A stretch of 62,831 nt of DNA from NCBI GenBank assembly GCA_964502145.1, contig CAZCVI010000038.1, positions 1 to 62,831 on the forward strand. Reading direction: 5' to 3'. The stretch is from CAZCVI01 sp964502145 (lineage in GTDB: Bacteria > Acidobacteriota > Aminicenantia > UBA2199). Positions 8,536-16,504 of this stretch are shown here, piece after piece (within the stretch, counting starts at the first letter, position 1; each line of letters opens with the position of its first letter). A program made the position numbers and the translations under genes. The notes under the pieces are model-generated. The model was not told the DNA's origin. It saw only the letters and a program-made list of their open reading frames with translations, and did no database searches.

Positions 8536-10935
8536 CTAACCCCGTTTTTTCTCAATATTAACGGATTCTTTTAACTGGGTAATCATGGCTGAAGTTTGTT
8601 TTCTGTTTATAATTGTATTGGGGGCTTCTTTGGTTTGAAGCAAATATGCAGCAAAAGATTCGAGTATCGAATTATTATCGGTTTCTACCTCCAATAAAAT
8701 GGGATTTATATTGGCTGATCGAAGTCGGCGAGTGAAATAGATGCTTTTAAAAACTTTCATCGGTGAACCCTGCCCTTGGCTTTGAAGAAAAATAGACATA
8801 TGCTGGTTATGCATCCACCAGGGCAGGTAGTATATCACATGGGGGTCAGCAAATTCTACATCATCAATCCCTATCTTACCGCTGATGGCTCCATTTATTG
8901 CTTCAATAACTTCCTCTTTAGAGGGTTTCGCTATCATTTCCAACTTGGGCTTTTCGAGGTGGCAATGATGTGTTTCGCAGAATTTATCCAGAAACTTTGG
9001 CTCAATTTTGTATATTTTATACAAATTTTTCTTGAATTGTTTTATCAGTTCGTTTCTATACGCTGGATCTGCAACGATAATTGCAATTTTTTTATTATCC
9101 CAGTTGGAACTTTTCTCATAGAGCAGCCATTCACCTGTTTCACCAACATGCAACATCGCGTCCCAATCACCTTTGAACAATTTATTCGTATAATATTTTA
9201 AAGCCAACATTGTATTTAAAACCTTCGGGCTTGAAAAAATATTATTGTATATATCCTTGTATTGGGGGCAAATCTCGACTTCCGTACCCTTGTAATTCAA
9301 TTCTAAGGTGGTCTTAAAATCATCATGTAGGCACTTAAGTTGTGATCTAATTGGTTTGGACAAAATATTTTTTGTTGTCAATGCCTTAAATAACTTCGTG
9401 ATATATATAGTTTCAAATTTATCTTGGGCGACAATTAAATTATCTGGGCGAAGAATATCCTCCTTTTCCAATTTAAAGGCTTCTCTGGCGTACCCGATCT
9501 CTTTTAACCCCAATTTCTTGCAAAATTCAAATAGTGCCTCCGGCTTTTTATCAACCAAATTTGTCTTTTTTAGAGTCAGGTTTTTTGAGAATTGTTCTAT
9601 ATATAGATTATAGTATATTCCAACCCGCCCATTAGTTAACTGATGCATATTTATAAAACCCTTTGATTTTGAGATGGAGAGAACCAGTTCCATGTAAGTT
9701 CTGTCCTTTAAATATTTCTCAATCTTATTAGGATTTTTTATATTTTTCTGCTTATCGGCAAATAAATCCGAAATAAGGCAATGCCTGTCAACGAACCTTG
9801 ATTTGTAGTTCTTATTAAAATTCAGAGATATGGATTTCCATAATTTAAGCATTAACGCATCCAAATAGGAACGATTATTGTCGTTAATCGGCTCCTTTGA
9901 GAGCATTCTATTGTCCTTGCCTGATATGAAAACACAGCTTTTTTTAAATTTTGCAGGTAGGTTTATGGGATAATCGGGGCCTTTGGGATTGATGTAATAG
10001 ATTGCAGAAAAATTCGGCAAATTGTCAACCAGGATTTTATTAAATTCGATGCTTTGCATGTGAAAGCCGATGACAATCAAGTTTATCGGTATGTTTTCGT
10101 ATGCGTCATTGTAGCATGTCTTGCCGGATAGCACAGTTTTGAGAAGAGTTTCTATATCTCTGGGAAGTTTGAAATAATCTTCGCGAGTGAATCTCAAGGT
10201 TGATTTATGGCTGGCTGTCCCATGGGGCTTTATATAGAGGGGTTTTTTAAATTTGTTGTCGATCATTAATTTGTTAATGTCATTGGGGCAATTGCCATCG
10301 GAAATTACTTTATAGTAATCGGCCTGACATAGCTCGTCCTCAATGGCGCGATCCAATATCTCATCAAAGTTAAAATTAATGATCACATCAATAAACCGAT
10401 GCTTAAACATGTGCGCAAGCATTTCGTAACACAAACTCGGGTAATACATATGATGATACAACTCACAAATGGTGTCCACAAGATTTTTTCCTTTCCCCTG
10501 GGTATTAGAATAAAATTTATTATATGCCAAAAGTTGAGTCTCAAATTCACCCGGATTTAATTTATAAACTGTTTCCAGTCGCACAAGTTCATCGTCGATC
10601 ATATCAATGATATCTTGATTACCCTTTGTTAACTCTTTTTTTAATAATTCAGCTCCGCTTTTGCCCAATGGGATTCCGTTAAATGCATCATGACTGGCTC
10701 CCGCCCCAACCACCACAACGAAACGTTCCGGTCTATATTCGGCATCCTTATATTCACATTTGCCGACTTTGGAATTCATTGTCTCTTTAATCGCATTCTC
10801 AACTTCCTTTGAATCAATGGATACATGAATAAGATTCAGGGCAATTTTTCTGGCTAAATCATGAAATTCTTTTGCATTTTGATTCATATCCGGCGTGTCA
10901 TTTCCATTTTTATCCCCAACAATGTTATCTGCCAT
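8536..10935 (-). CDS. SIR2-family NAD-binding protein with large unassigned C-terminus
   Basis: The 799-residue protein has a SIR2-like Rossmann domain at about 70-300. It shows the NAD-binding loop VVVVGAGAS (73-81), NFNFD (187-191, matching the catalytic Asn-Asp of sirtuins), KPHGT with the catalytic-type His at 238, and VIGFHM (288-293). This pattern fits the SIR2_2 group, whose bacterial members often deplete NAD in phage defence. No zinc-ribbon cysteines are visible, so protein deacetylation is less likely. Residues 330-799 are mostly helical and match no domain I know; they could sense the trigger. AGGAG lies 6 nt before the ATG. The gene is more A+T rich than both neighbours and stands alone, as expected for transfer. 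The defence role is inferred. Confidence 0.75.
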   Translation of the reverse strand: MADNIVGDKNGNDTPDMNQNAKEFHDLARKIALNLIHVSIDSKEVENAIKETMNSKVGKCEYKDAEYRPERFVVVVGAGASHDAFNGIPLGKSGAELLKKELTKGNQDIIDMIDDELVRLETVYKLNPGEFETQLLAYNKFYSNTQGKGKNLVDTICELYHHMYYPSLCYEMLAHMFKHRFIDVIINFNFDEILDRAIEDELCQADYYKVISDGNCPNDINKLMIDNKFKKPLYIKPHGTASHKSTLRFTREDYFKLPRDIETLLKTVLSGKTCYNDAYENIPINLIVIGFHMQSIEFNKILVDNLPNFSAIYYINPKGPDYPINLPAKFKKSCVFISGKDNRMLSKEPINDNNRSYLDALMLKLWKSISLNFNKNYKSRFVDRHCLISDLFADKQKNIKNPNKIEKYLKDRTYMELVLSISKSKGFINMHQLTNGRVGIYYNLYIEQFSKNLTLKKTNLVDKKPEALFEFCKKLGLKEIGYAREAFKLEKEDILRPDNLIVAQDKFETIYITKLFKALTTKNILSKPIRSQLKCLHDDFKTTLELNYKGTEVEICPQYKDIYNNIFSSPKVLNTMLALKYYTNKLFKGDWDAMLHVGETGEWLLYEKSSNWDNKKIAIIVADPAYRNELIKQFKKNLYKIYKIEPKFLDKFCETHHCHLEKPKLEMIAKPSKEEVIEAINGAISGKIGIDDVEFADPHVIYYLPWWMHNQHMSIFLQSQGQGSPMKVFKSIYFTRRLRSANINPILLEVETDNNSILESFAAYLLQTKEAPNTIINRKQTSAMITQLKESVNIEKKRG

Positions 10936-10986
10936 TTTTTCTCCTGCATCTTATCCAGTTTAACTTGAGATTGTTTACGATTTAAC

Positions 10987-11015
10987 ATTATCGCAGATTT
11001 ATATTTGTTTTGCAA
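10987..11015 (-). promoter_or_regulatory. Probable promoter of the SIR2 gene
   Basis: TTGCAA (11010-11015), a 17-nt spacer and GATAAT (10987-10992) lie on the minus strand, leaving a leader of about 45 nt that carries the AGGAG site. Confidence 0.5.
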
Positions 11016-11054
11016 GAGGTAGATTGCATTTTTATTGAAATTCTTGAACAATTA

Positions 11055-12014
11055 TTAAAAAAAACGTTCCACCACCAATAGCCACATGGGCATGGTGAAG
11101 AGCGATAACATGGTGGCAAACGCGATAATCCCGGACAACAGTTCCTTGTCTATTTCGATATATTGAGTAAAGAAGACTGCCAGGGTGGCGTGTGGCATAG
11201 CCGCTTCCAATAGGATGACTTTGCGTGATAAGCTGTCCATTGGAAATAGCACCCCTATCACCACCGCCACTATAATCCCCAAACCAAACCCGACAATCAA
11301 ACGGGTAAACGAGGCGGCGATGATTATTTTTATATTGGACAGCGGCGTCCTGATCTTAAAATTCAAGCCAATAATATAAAGAACCAGCGGAATAGTAAAG
11401 CCAGAAAACTGATCCACCACCCCCCACAACGGTGCAGGAATAGGCACGCGGAATATGTTCATAGCCATTCCCAAGGCAGTGATAAGCAACGGAATCCCCG
11501 CATTTTTCAACAACACTGTAAAAAAATCCCGCAGACTTCCCTTGCCTTCGGGATGCCTTTGCTGCACAAGCCAAAACCCACACAGCAGGAAAATAGGCCA
11601 GAAAGGGATGGTAAAAAAAACGGCACGGGTAAGTCCCATTTCCCCATAAAAAAGATAGGCCACACCCCACCCTAAAAAAGCATAATTACCCATGATGATA
11701 GAAAAAGCAAAGGCGTTTTGCTTGGCTCTCACCCCGGAAATATAGGGGGTCAGATAATAGACCAGGAGAGTATAGAATATGGTAATCAGAGTATACGCGC
11801 CAGCCATAGGAAACACTTGCCCAAGACTTTCGATATTGGCGTTATACAGACTCTTGAATATTAGAAAAGGCACACTCACCTTGACCACGAACTTGTGCAA
11901 TGCATCCACCTCTTTTTTTTCAAAGAGCGTGATCTTCCGGGAAAAATACCCCAGCGCCAAGGGGAGCACCAAGGGAAGCAATAACAATGGCATATCCATA
12001 ACGTTTTTTATCAT
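11055..12014 (-). CDS. AEC-family (auxin efflux carrier-like) permease
   Basis: The 319-residue inner-membrane protein has about ten hydrophobic segments in two halves. The N-terminal pattern LPLALGYFSRK...F...V.....P..IF.S and the central gap with QQRHPEG are typical of AEC transporters (Mem_trans family). Bacterial members export or import small organic acids such as malate; the substrate here is unknown. GGGA abuts the ATG. A TAGAAT box lies 5 nt upstream, so the message may be nearly leaderless, though no good -35 is seen. An alternative ATG lies five codons in. Confidence 0.85.
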   Translation of the reverse strand: MIKNVMDMPLLLLPLVLPLALGYFSRKITLFEKKEVDALHKFVVKVSVPFLIFKSLYNANIESLGQVFPMAGAYTLITIFYTLLVYYLTPYISGVRAKQNAFAFSIIMGNYAFLGWGVAYLFYGEMGLTRAVFFTIPFWPIFLLCGFWLVQQRHPEGKGSLRDFFTVLLKNAGIPLLITALGMAMNIFRVPIPAPLWGVVDQFSGFTIPLVLYIIGLNFKIRTPLSNIKIIIAASFTRLIVGFGLGIIVAVVIGVLFPMDSLSRKVILLEAAMPHATLAVFFTQYIEIDKELLSGIIAFATMLSLFTMPMWLLVVERFF

Positions 12015-12067
12015 TCCCTATTCTACTAAATTTATCAGATGATTAAAAGAGGGAAAATAACAAATCT

Positions 12068-14572
12068 TTATTGCGGGGTGACTTCAACATGAACATTAAA
12101 AAATCGGTATTCCCGGTACGCGAATACGGTGCGAACCTGTTCCTCATTGGCTGTCTTTTTGGACACATGTGAAGGAAGCTGCAATGGCAGGAACAAACCG
12201 GTAATCTCGGTAAGACTGGGAAAACAAATACCCTCGCGCTTCACATCATACCGATGAATATTGGTGACCTTGAGACGACACCCTTTACGACGGGCCCTCT
12301 TTTTGAAGGCATCCAGACCCTTTATGGATTGGGGATGCAATTCGATTTTAACCACACTGCCATCTTGGGAATCTATCCATAAGATACCCTGGTTGGTGGA
12401 TTGCGATTTTTTTTGCACCGGGTCTACTTTTACTTTAATCAGCATCCCGTCCGGTTGGCTTTCCTGGCCCAGAAGTTGGTAGTGGTATTTTTCCTGGTTC
12501 TCCTGCGCCAGCATCGTGATGGGCAGCAATATCGGGTAATTGGAATAGAAACTGGTGACAATATTCGTGTCATCATGATGTTTATCATTTTTCTCACGAC
12601 TATCTTTTATTATTTTGGCAATAATGTTCCCCCCGGAATCATCCGGTAGCGGTTGCGGTTTTCGGGTTTCCGTCATCTTGCCATCCTCTTCCATCAGTAT
12701 CTGATAATCGTAGAGGTAGTGCTCATCCTTAACCTGGGTTCCCTGTCGCCAATAACTATCAATGACCTCCTCGGTACAGAAAAAATAAAAGCTGACTTTT
12801 TTAAGCTTTTCGCAATACGCGGCGGATTTTTGCAACAGGGTGGCCAAGAAATTCTTTTCATCTTTCTTTTCATCTTTATTGCCAGTAATCGTGGTGGTAT
12901 TTTCCGGCGCGAGGGAATCTTCCGCTTCCGCCAGTGTGCTGGGCACTTCGATCTTCTGACTGTAAATAGCAGATAGACCTGTTTGCCGGTCCAGTGCTTC
13001 CAGAATCAAGGTATATAAACCACCCTTGGGGATAACCATGTCCAAGGAGATAGATATTTCCTCTTGGTCTGGTTCCAGGTCTTTTTCAAAGGTCACCAGT
13101 TCTCCCGTGTTATCGACGCGGCTGATTTTATAATTAATGTCCCCGGATAACCCGTCACCATCAAAGAACTGCCGGTAGTTTTTGATGGTAAATTGCAACG
13201 TGGGATGGTGGAAGGCAACTTGTTCAATAGTGATTCTACTGGGCGGGGTAATGGTTATTTTCCGGTGAAATTGCAGGTTTAATCCCTTGTCCTTGGATTT
13301 TATGTCGATGTTCCGTTCTTTTTTATCGTTTTTAGCCGGAGTATAGGTCAAGCGGTAATAGATATCGTCATTTTTTGCCACTTGTTGCAGTGATTCGGCG
13401 AGGTTGTTGTCGTCAATTTTTTGCCCGCCCGTGGCCTGGGCGATTCCCGTGAACGCCAATTCCCAATCGGAATTGATATGCCGGAGAGTCACATGATCCT
13501 GTTCCATTTGCCCGGTGGTTTTAGCGGTGGAGAGGAGGAGATGAAATGTCGTATCGGAATCGATGAACGCTTGCTGAATCTCTTTCATAAACGCATTGGA
13601 ACGGTTGGAGGAACGCATTTCACGGCCAAGTTCAATAAATTCCCGGCGCAGTTCATTCAAATAGTCCTCGGTCTCCTTACGCTCTGCATAAATAGTATCG
13701 AGATTCAATTGTGGAAAGGTTTCCATCTGGTAAAACACGATCCCCCATTTTTCCATGTTCACCTGTTTTAAAGAAGCGGCAATCTGCTTGAGCGAGTGGC
13801 TTCCCAGGGTGACTTTTTTTTCTTTATACGACCGCCATGCGGCTTTATATTGAACGATCACCTGGGCGATCAGTTTATCCTGGGGCTTTTCTTTTTCCTC
13901 GTTGAGTCGAAATTCCTTCATAAACTCTTTGAACATCAATTCCAGTTCACTGACCTCTCTCTCCCGTTCTATTTTTTCCATTCTGACACACTTTTCAAGA
14001 TGGGCGTTAAATTGTGCCAATACGGTGTCTACTTGCTGCCGGCGGTTGATTTTGAACACCCGGTCGCCAATTACCATCAATACATAATCGCGGTCTCGAT
14101 AGACGCTATGAAAGAAAAAATCAAGAGCCGCACTGGTTTGCTGATCCGGCTCATATTGCCAGAAATAGAGTAAGAAGAAACGCTTTTTGATAGATTCCCC
14201 CTCTTTCTTTTCTTCATATGTGGTGGTGTTCGCTGCATTGTCTATTTGCGTTTGGGCTGTCTCTGCGTTAGTCATCCCGATTTTACGGCGAATTTCCAGG
14301 AAACTGGTAATATCCAGTGGTTTTCCATCTTCATACAGGGTAAAATCGGAAGCACTTAAGCCCCCGATGGGTTTCCCTTTTTTGAGCGCCCGCAAGAAAA
14401 CCTCTACATTGATCACTTCCACATACTCGTGCAGTGGTTCAATTTTCTGTTCCTGGTTTTCCTGGGTTGAGTCCTGCCCTTTGGTGGCGCTATTCAGAAT
14501 GATTCCGGTGAATAAAATGAAAAAAAAACAGATTGGGATAAAGATTGCTTTTTGACCGCTTTTTCTATTCAT
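12068..14572 (-). CDS. Secreted VWFA-related domain protein
   Basis: The 834-residue protein has an N-terminal signal sequence (hydrophobic 9-27). It then carries the start of the VWFA-related acidobacterial-type domain: V.VFLRALKKGKPIGGLSASDFTLYEDGKP (core at 74-85) and a following FLLYFW/FFFHSVYRDRD region that replaces the usual VWA strand. A long charged helical insert spans about 190-330. The second half is strand-rich, with an ITGLFLP..LP segment near the end, and could be outer-membrane-associated. The function is unknown. The family is frequent in Acidobacteriota and relatives, which is the best taxonomic hint in the window. AGAGG precedes the ATG at good spacing. Confidence 0.7.
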   Translation of the reverse strand: MNRKSGQKAIFIPICFFFILFTGIILNSATKGQDSTQENQEQKIEPLHEYVEVINVEVFLRALKKGKPIGGLSASDFTLYEDGKPLDITSFLEIRRKIGMTNAETAQTQIDNAANTTTYEEKKEGESIKKRFFLLYFWQYEPDQQTSAALDFFFHSVYRDRDYVLMVIGDRVFKINRRQQVDTVLAQFNAHLEKCVRMEKIEREREVSELELMFKEFMKEFRLNEEKEKPQDKLIAQVIVQYKAAWRSYKEKKVTLGSHSLKQIAASLKQVNMEKWGIVFYQMETFPQLNLDTIYAERKETEDYLNELRREFIELGREMRSSNRSNAFMKEIQQAFIDSDTTFHLLLSTAKTTGQMEQDHVTLRHINSDWELAFTGIAQATGGQKIDDNNLAESLQQVAKNDDIYYRLTYTPAKNDKKERNIDIKSKDKGLNLQFHRKITITPPSRITIEQVAFHHPTLQFTIKNYRQFFDGDGLSGDINYKISRVDNTGELVTFEKDLEPDQEEISISLDMVIPKGGLYTLILEALDRQTGLSAIYSQKIEVPSTLAEAEDSLAPENTTTITGNKDEKKDEKNFLATLLQKSAAYCEKLKKVSFYFFCTEEVIDSYWRQGTQVKDEHYLYDYQILMEEDGKMTETRKPQPLPDDSGGNIIAKIIKDSREKNDKHHDDTNIVTSFYSNYPILLPITMLAQENQEKYHYQLLGQESQPDGMLIKVKVDPVQKKSQSTNQGILWIDSQDGSVVKIELHPQSIKGLDAFKKRARRKGCRLKVTNIHRYDVKREGICFPSLTEITGLFLPLQLPSHVSKKTANEEQVRTVFAYREYRFFNVHVEVTPQ

Positions 14573-14624
14573 TTTAAATCCTCTGTTTTCCCCTGTCTTG
14601 AGGGGAATGATTTTACTAGTGATT

Positions 14625-15452
14625 TTACGTGACTGTGAGCATTTTTCCCACGATTTCTTTAAAAAATTTTGCCGCAGTTCTGGCAGTCATGTCCATGATG
14701 TCGCGATTGGGATTAAGTTCCACGATATCAGCGCCCACGACGCGGGCATCAAGGTTTTGCAGCAATTGGATCACTTCGCGGCTGGAGAGGCCACCGGGTT
14801 CATGGTGGGAAACACCCGGTGCGAAGGCGGGATCAAGCACGTCCATATCAAGGGAGATGTACAGTGGGCCGTCAAAAACCAGCTTGAGTGATGGGTTCCA
14901 TTGTTTCATAGCTATTATTTCCACGCCCCAGCGGCGGGCTTGTTCCAATTCATGGGTGGGGAGGGTACGTATACCTATCTGGACAAGACGAACGGCCAGG
15001 TTCTCTTCCATTATGCGGGCAAAAGGGCAGGCGTGACTGTAGGGATTGCCATCATATATATCGTATAAATCAGCATGGGCGTCCAGGTGCAGGATATTCA
15101 AATTTTTATATTTTTGAGCGTAGGCGGCTATGATGGGGTAGGTTATTGAATGATCGCCACCCAAGGACATCACGGTGGCACCACGTTGCAGAATTTGTGT
15201 CACGGGGTCTTTGATATCGGTGAGAAAGTGTTCAACCTTGATATCACCAATATCTTGAAGACGTGGTTCTGCCTCCAGGTGGAGCACATTTTCGGTGTAG
15301 GTGTTGGCAGACGGGCAATAAAAAGCGTCCCGTATGGCCTGCGGGGCCAGAGCTGGCCCGCGCATAAAAGAGGAATAGGCATCAAAAGGAATACCCAGAA
15401 CGGCAACGCTTCCTGCTTTGAGCTGATCTATAGTGATTATTTCTTTTTTCAT
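14625..15452 (-). CDS. speB: Agmatinase/arginase-family ureohydrolase
   Basis: The 275-residue protein carries every manganese ligand of the ureohydrolase fold: H101 in GGDHS, D124, H126 and D128 in DAHAD, and D202 and D204 in SLDMDVLDP. Family members hydrolyse agmatine, arginine, guanidinobutyrate or formiminoglutamate to release urea or formamide. The length and the SHHEPGGLSSRE loop resemble agmatinases (SpeB), which make putrescine for polyamine synthesis, but the exact substrate is not decided by sequence. No polyamine neighbour is present. The gene has an extended -10 promoter and is divergent from the membrane protein at 15589. Confidence 0.85.
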   Translation of the reverse strand: MKKEIITIDQLKAGSVAVLGIPFDAYSSFMRGPALAPQAIRDAFYCPSANTYTENVLHLEAEPRLQDIGDIKVEHFLTDIKDPVTQILQRGATVMSLGGDHSITYPIIAAYAQKYKNLNILHLDAHADLYDIYDGNPYSHACPFARIMEENLAVRLVQIGIRTLPTHELEQARRWGVEIIAMKQWNPSLKLVFDGPLYISLDMDVLDPAFAPGVSHHEPGGLSSREVIQLLQNLDARVVGADIVELNPNRDIMDMTARTAAKFFKEIVGKMLTVT

Positions 15453-15481
15453 CGGTTTTACCCAATTCAGACTGAACAGTT

Positions 15482-15490
15482 ATTATACCA
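15482..15490 (-). promoter_or_regulatory. Extended -10 promoter of the ureohydrolase gene
   Basis: On the minus strand the sequence reads TGG-TATAAT (15482-15490), a TGn extended -10. No good -35 is seen; instead the palindrome at 15492-15511 occupies that region. Confidence 0.55.
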
Positions 15491-15491
15491 T

Positions 15492-15511
15492 AAAACTTTT
15501 AAAAAAGTTTT
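15492..15511. promoter_or_regulatory. Perfect 9-bp inverted repeat between divergent promoters
   Basis: AAAACTTTT, a 2-nt centre, then AAAAGTTTT. It overlaps the -35 region of the leftward ureohydrolase promoter and ends 3 nt before the -35 of the rightward promoter. It is a candidate operator for both genes. Confidence 0.5.
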
Positions 15512-15513
15512 GC

Positions 15514-15542
15514 TTGACTTTTTTTTCTCGATTCCTTAGAAT
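15514..15542 (+). promoter_or_regulatory. Promoter of the 15589 membrane protein
   Basis: TTGACT (15514-15519), 17 nt, TAGAAT (15537-15542). The predicted transcript starts about 40 nt before the ATG and includes its GGAGGT site. Confidence 0.65.
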
Positions 15543-15588
15543 GCTAATAGTTTGTTTTGGATAGTTGGAATTAAAAAACGGAGGTAAT

Positions 15589-16428
15589 ATGGAGCTCAAT
15601 ACAAACACGAATCTGGATGGAAAAACCGTGCATTTATTTGCCGTGAATCTTTTGGAAAAACTGATTGAGGTGATTAAAGGCGGGATGACGTTGCAGCGGT
15701 TGGATTTTTGTACCAAGTGGTTGTCAGTCATCGGCCATTTTGGGATTATGGCGGCAGCGGGAATAGGATTTTTGTTTTCGCTGATATTTGCCATTCGGAC
15801 TGATTCTTTTTCTGGATTTTTGATTGGTTTGGCCTGGGTAGTGTTGATTTTTGTGGTGCAGTATACAGCACACAAGTTTTCCTCTGCGGGTGAAGGACTG
15901 ATCAAAGATAATCCCTCACAATTGACTTCCAAGATTTTTCTGGATTGTTTTGGCTTTTTGGTTCTGATTGGGGGGCTGGTCGTTTTTGTTATTACTTTGC
16001 TTAACTGGGTCAAGGGGAATCCGCTTGCCGATTTTCTGATGGGGTTGGGAATCGTGGTGGTTCTTTTGTTTGTGGCGGCAGTGGCTTTCAACTTTAAAGC
16101 GGTCACGGTTGAGATTGTGCAGGGTAATTCCGCGGGCCAAGAAGCGCTGGGTGTGGTCACGTTTTTTATAAAAACCTTTATGAAGTTGGTCCCGATCTTA
16201 TTTGGAGCGTTAATTGTTTTGGGAACAGTGCTGTTGTTTCTGGAGGGTACGCGTTTATTTAGTGATGCGGCTGCTTTTGCTTGGTTCCGTATGACGCGGA
16301 ATATCGCTCCACAAATTCTTTATGCAGCTCTTTTACCTTTTCTCAGTTACCTTATTTTTATTTTGGCTTACCTGGGCATTGATATCATTCGGGCCATCCT
16401 GTGCATCCCAGAACTAAAAAACAAGTAA
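15589..16428 (+). CDS. Polytopic membrane protein of unknown function
   Basis: The 279-residue protein has about six strongly hydrophobic segments, at roughly 48-70, 78-95, 122-145, 153-175, 205-228 and 255-275. No catalytic motif is visible and I do not recognise a family. The ATG at 15589 follows GGAGGT at 3-nt spacing. An in-frame TTG at 15565 is open but lies upstream of that site and is rejected. The gene has its own promoter, ends in a hairpin terminator shared with the convergent TRAP operon, and may be co-regulated with the divergent ureohydrolase through the palindrome between them. Confidence 0.75.
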   Translation: MELNTNTNLDGKTVHLFAVNLLEKLIEVIKGGMTLQRLDFCTKWLSVIGHFGIMAAAGIGFLFSLIFAIRTDSFSGFLIGLAWVVLIFVVQYTAHKFSSAGEGLIKDNPSQLTSKIFLDCFGFLVLIGGLVVFVITLLNWVKGNPLADFLMGLGIVVVLLFVAAVAFNFKAVTVEIVQGNSAGQEALGVVTFFIKTFMKLVPILFGALIVLGTVLLFLEGTRLFSDAAAFAWFRMTRNIAPQILYAALLPFLSYLIFILAYLGIDIIRAILCIPELKNK

Positions 16429-16440
16429 AAATTCAAAATT

Positions 16441-16484
16441 AGCGGCTGCCCTGCGCACAAAACTTTTTTTGTGACAGGGCCGCT
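16441..16484. terminator. Bidirectional hairpin terminator
   Basis: The stem is built from AGCGG/CCGCT, CCCTG/CAGGG and CACAAAA/TTTTGTG with small bulges and a CTTT loop. It lies between the convergent ends at 16428 and 16505, with A/T-rich inner arms. Confidence 0.7.
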
Positions 16485-16504
16485 GCTTCTTCATTTAGAA
16501 TTTA

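Noticed and set aside
15483..16160. 225-codon frame opposite the membrane protein
   Set aside because: Antisense shadow of 15589-16428, and it would read through that gene's promoter.
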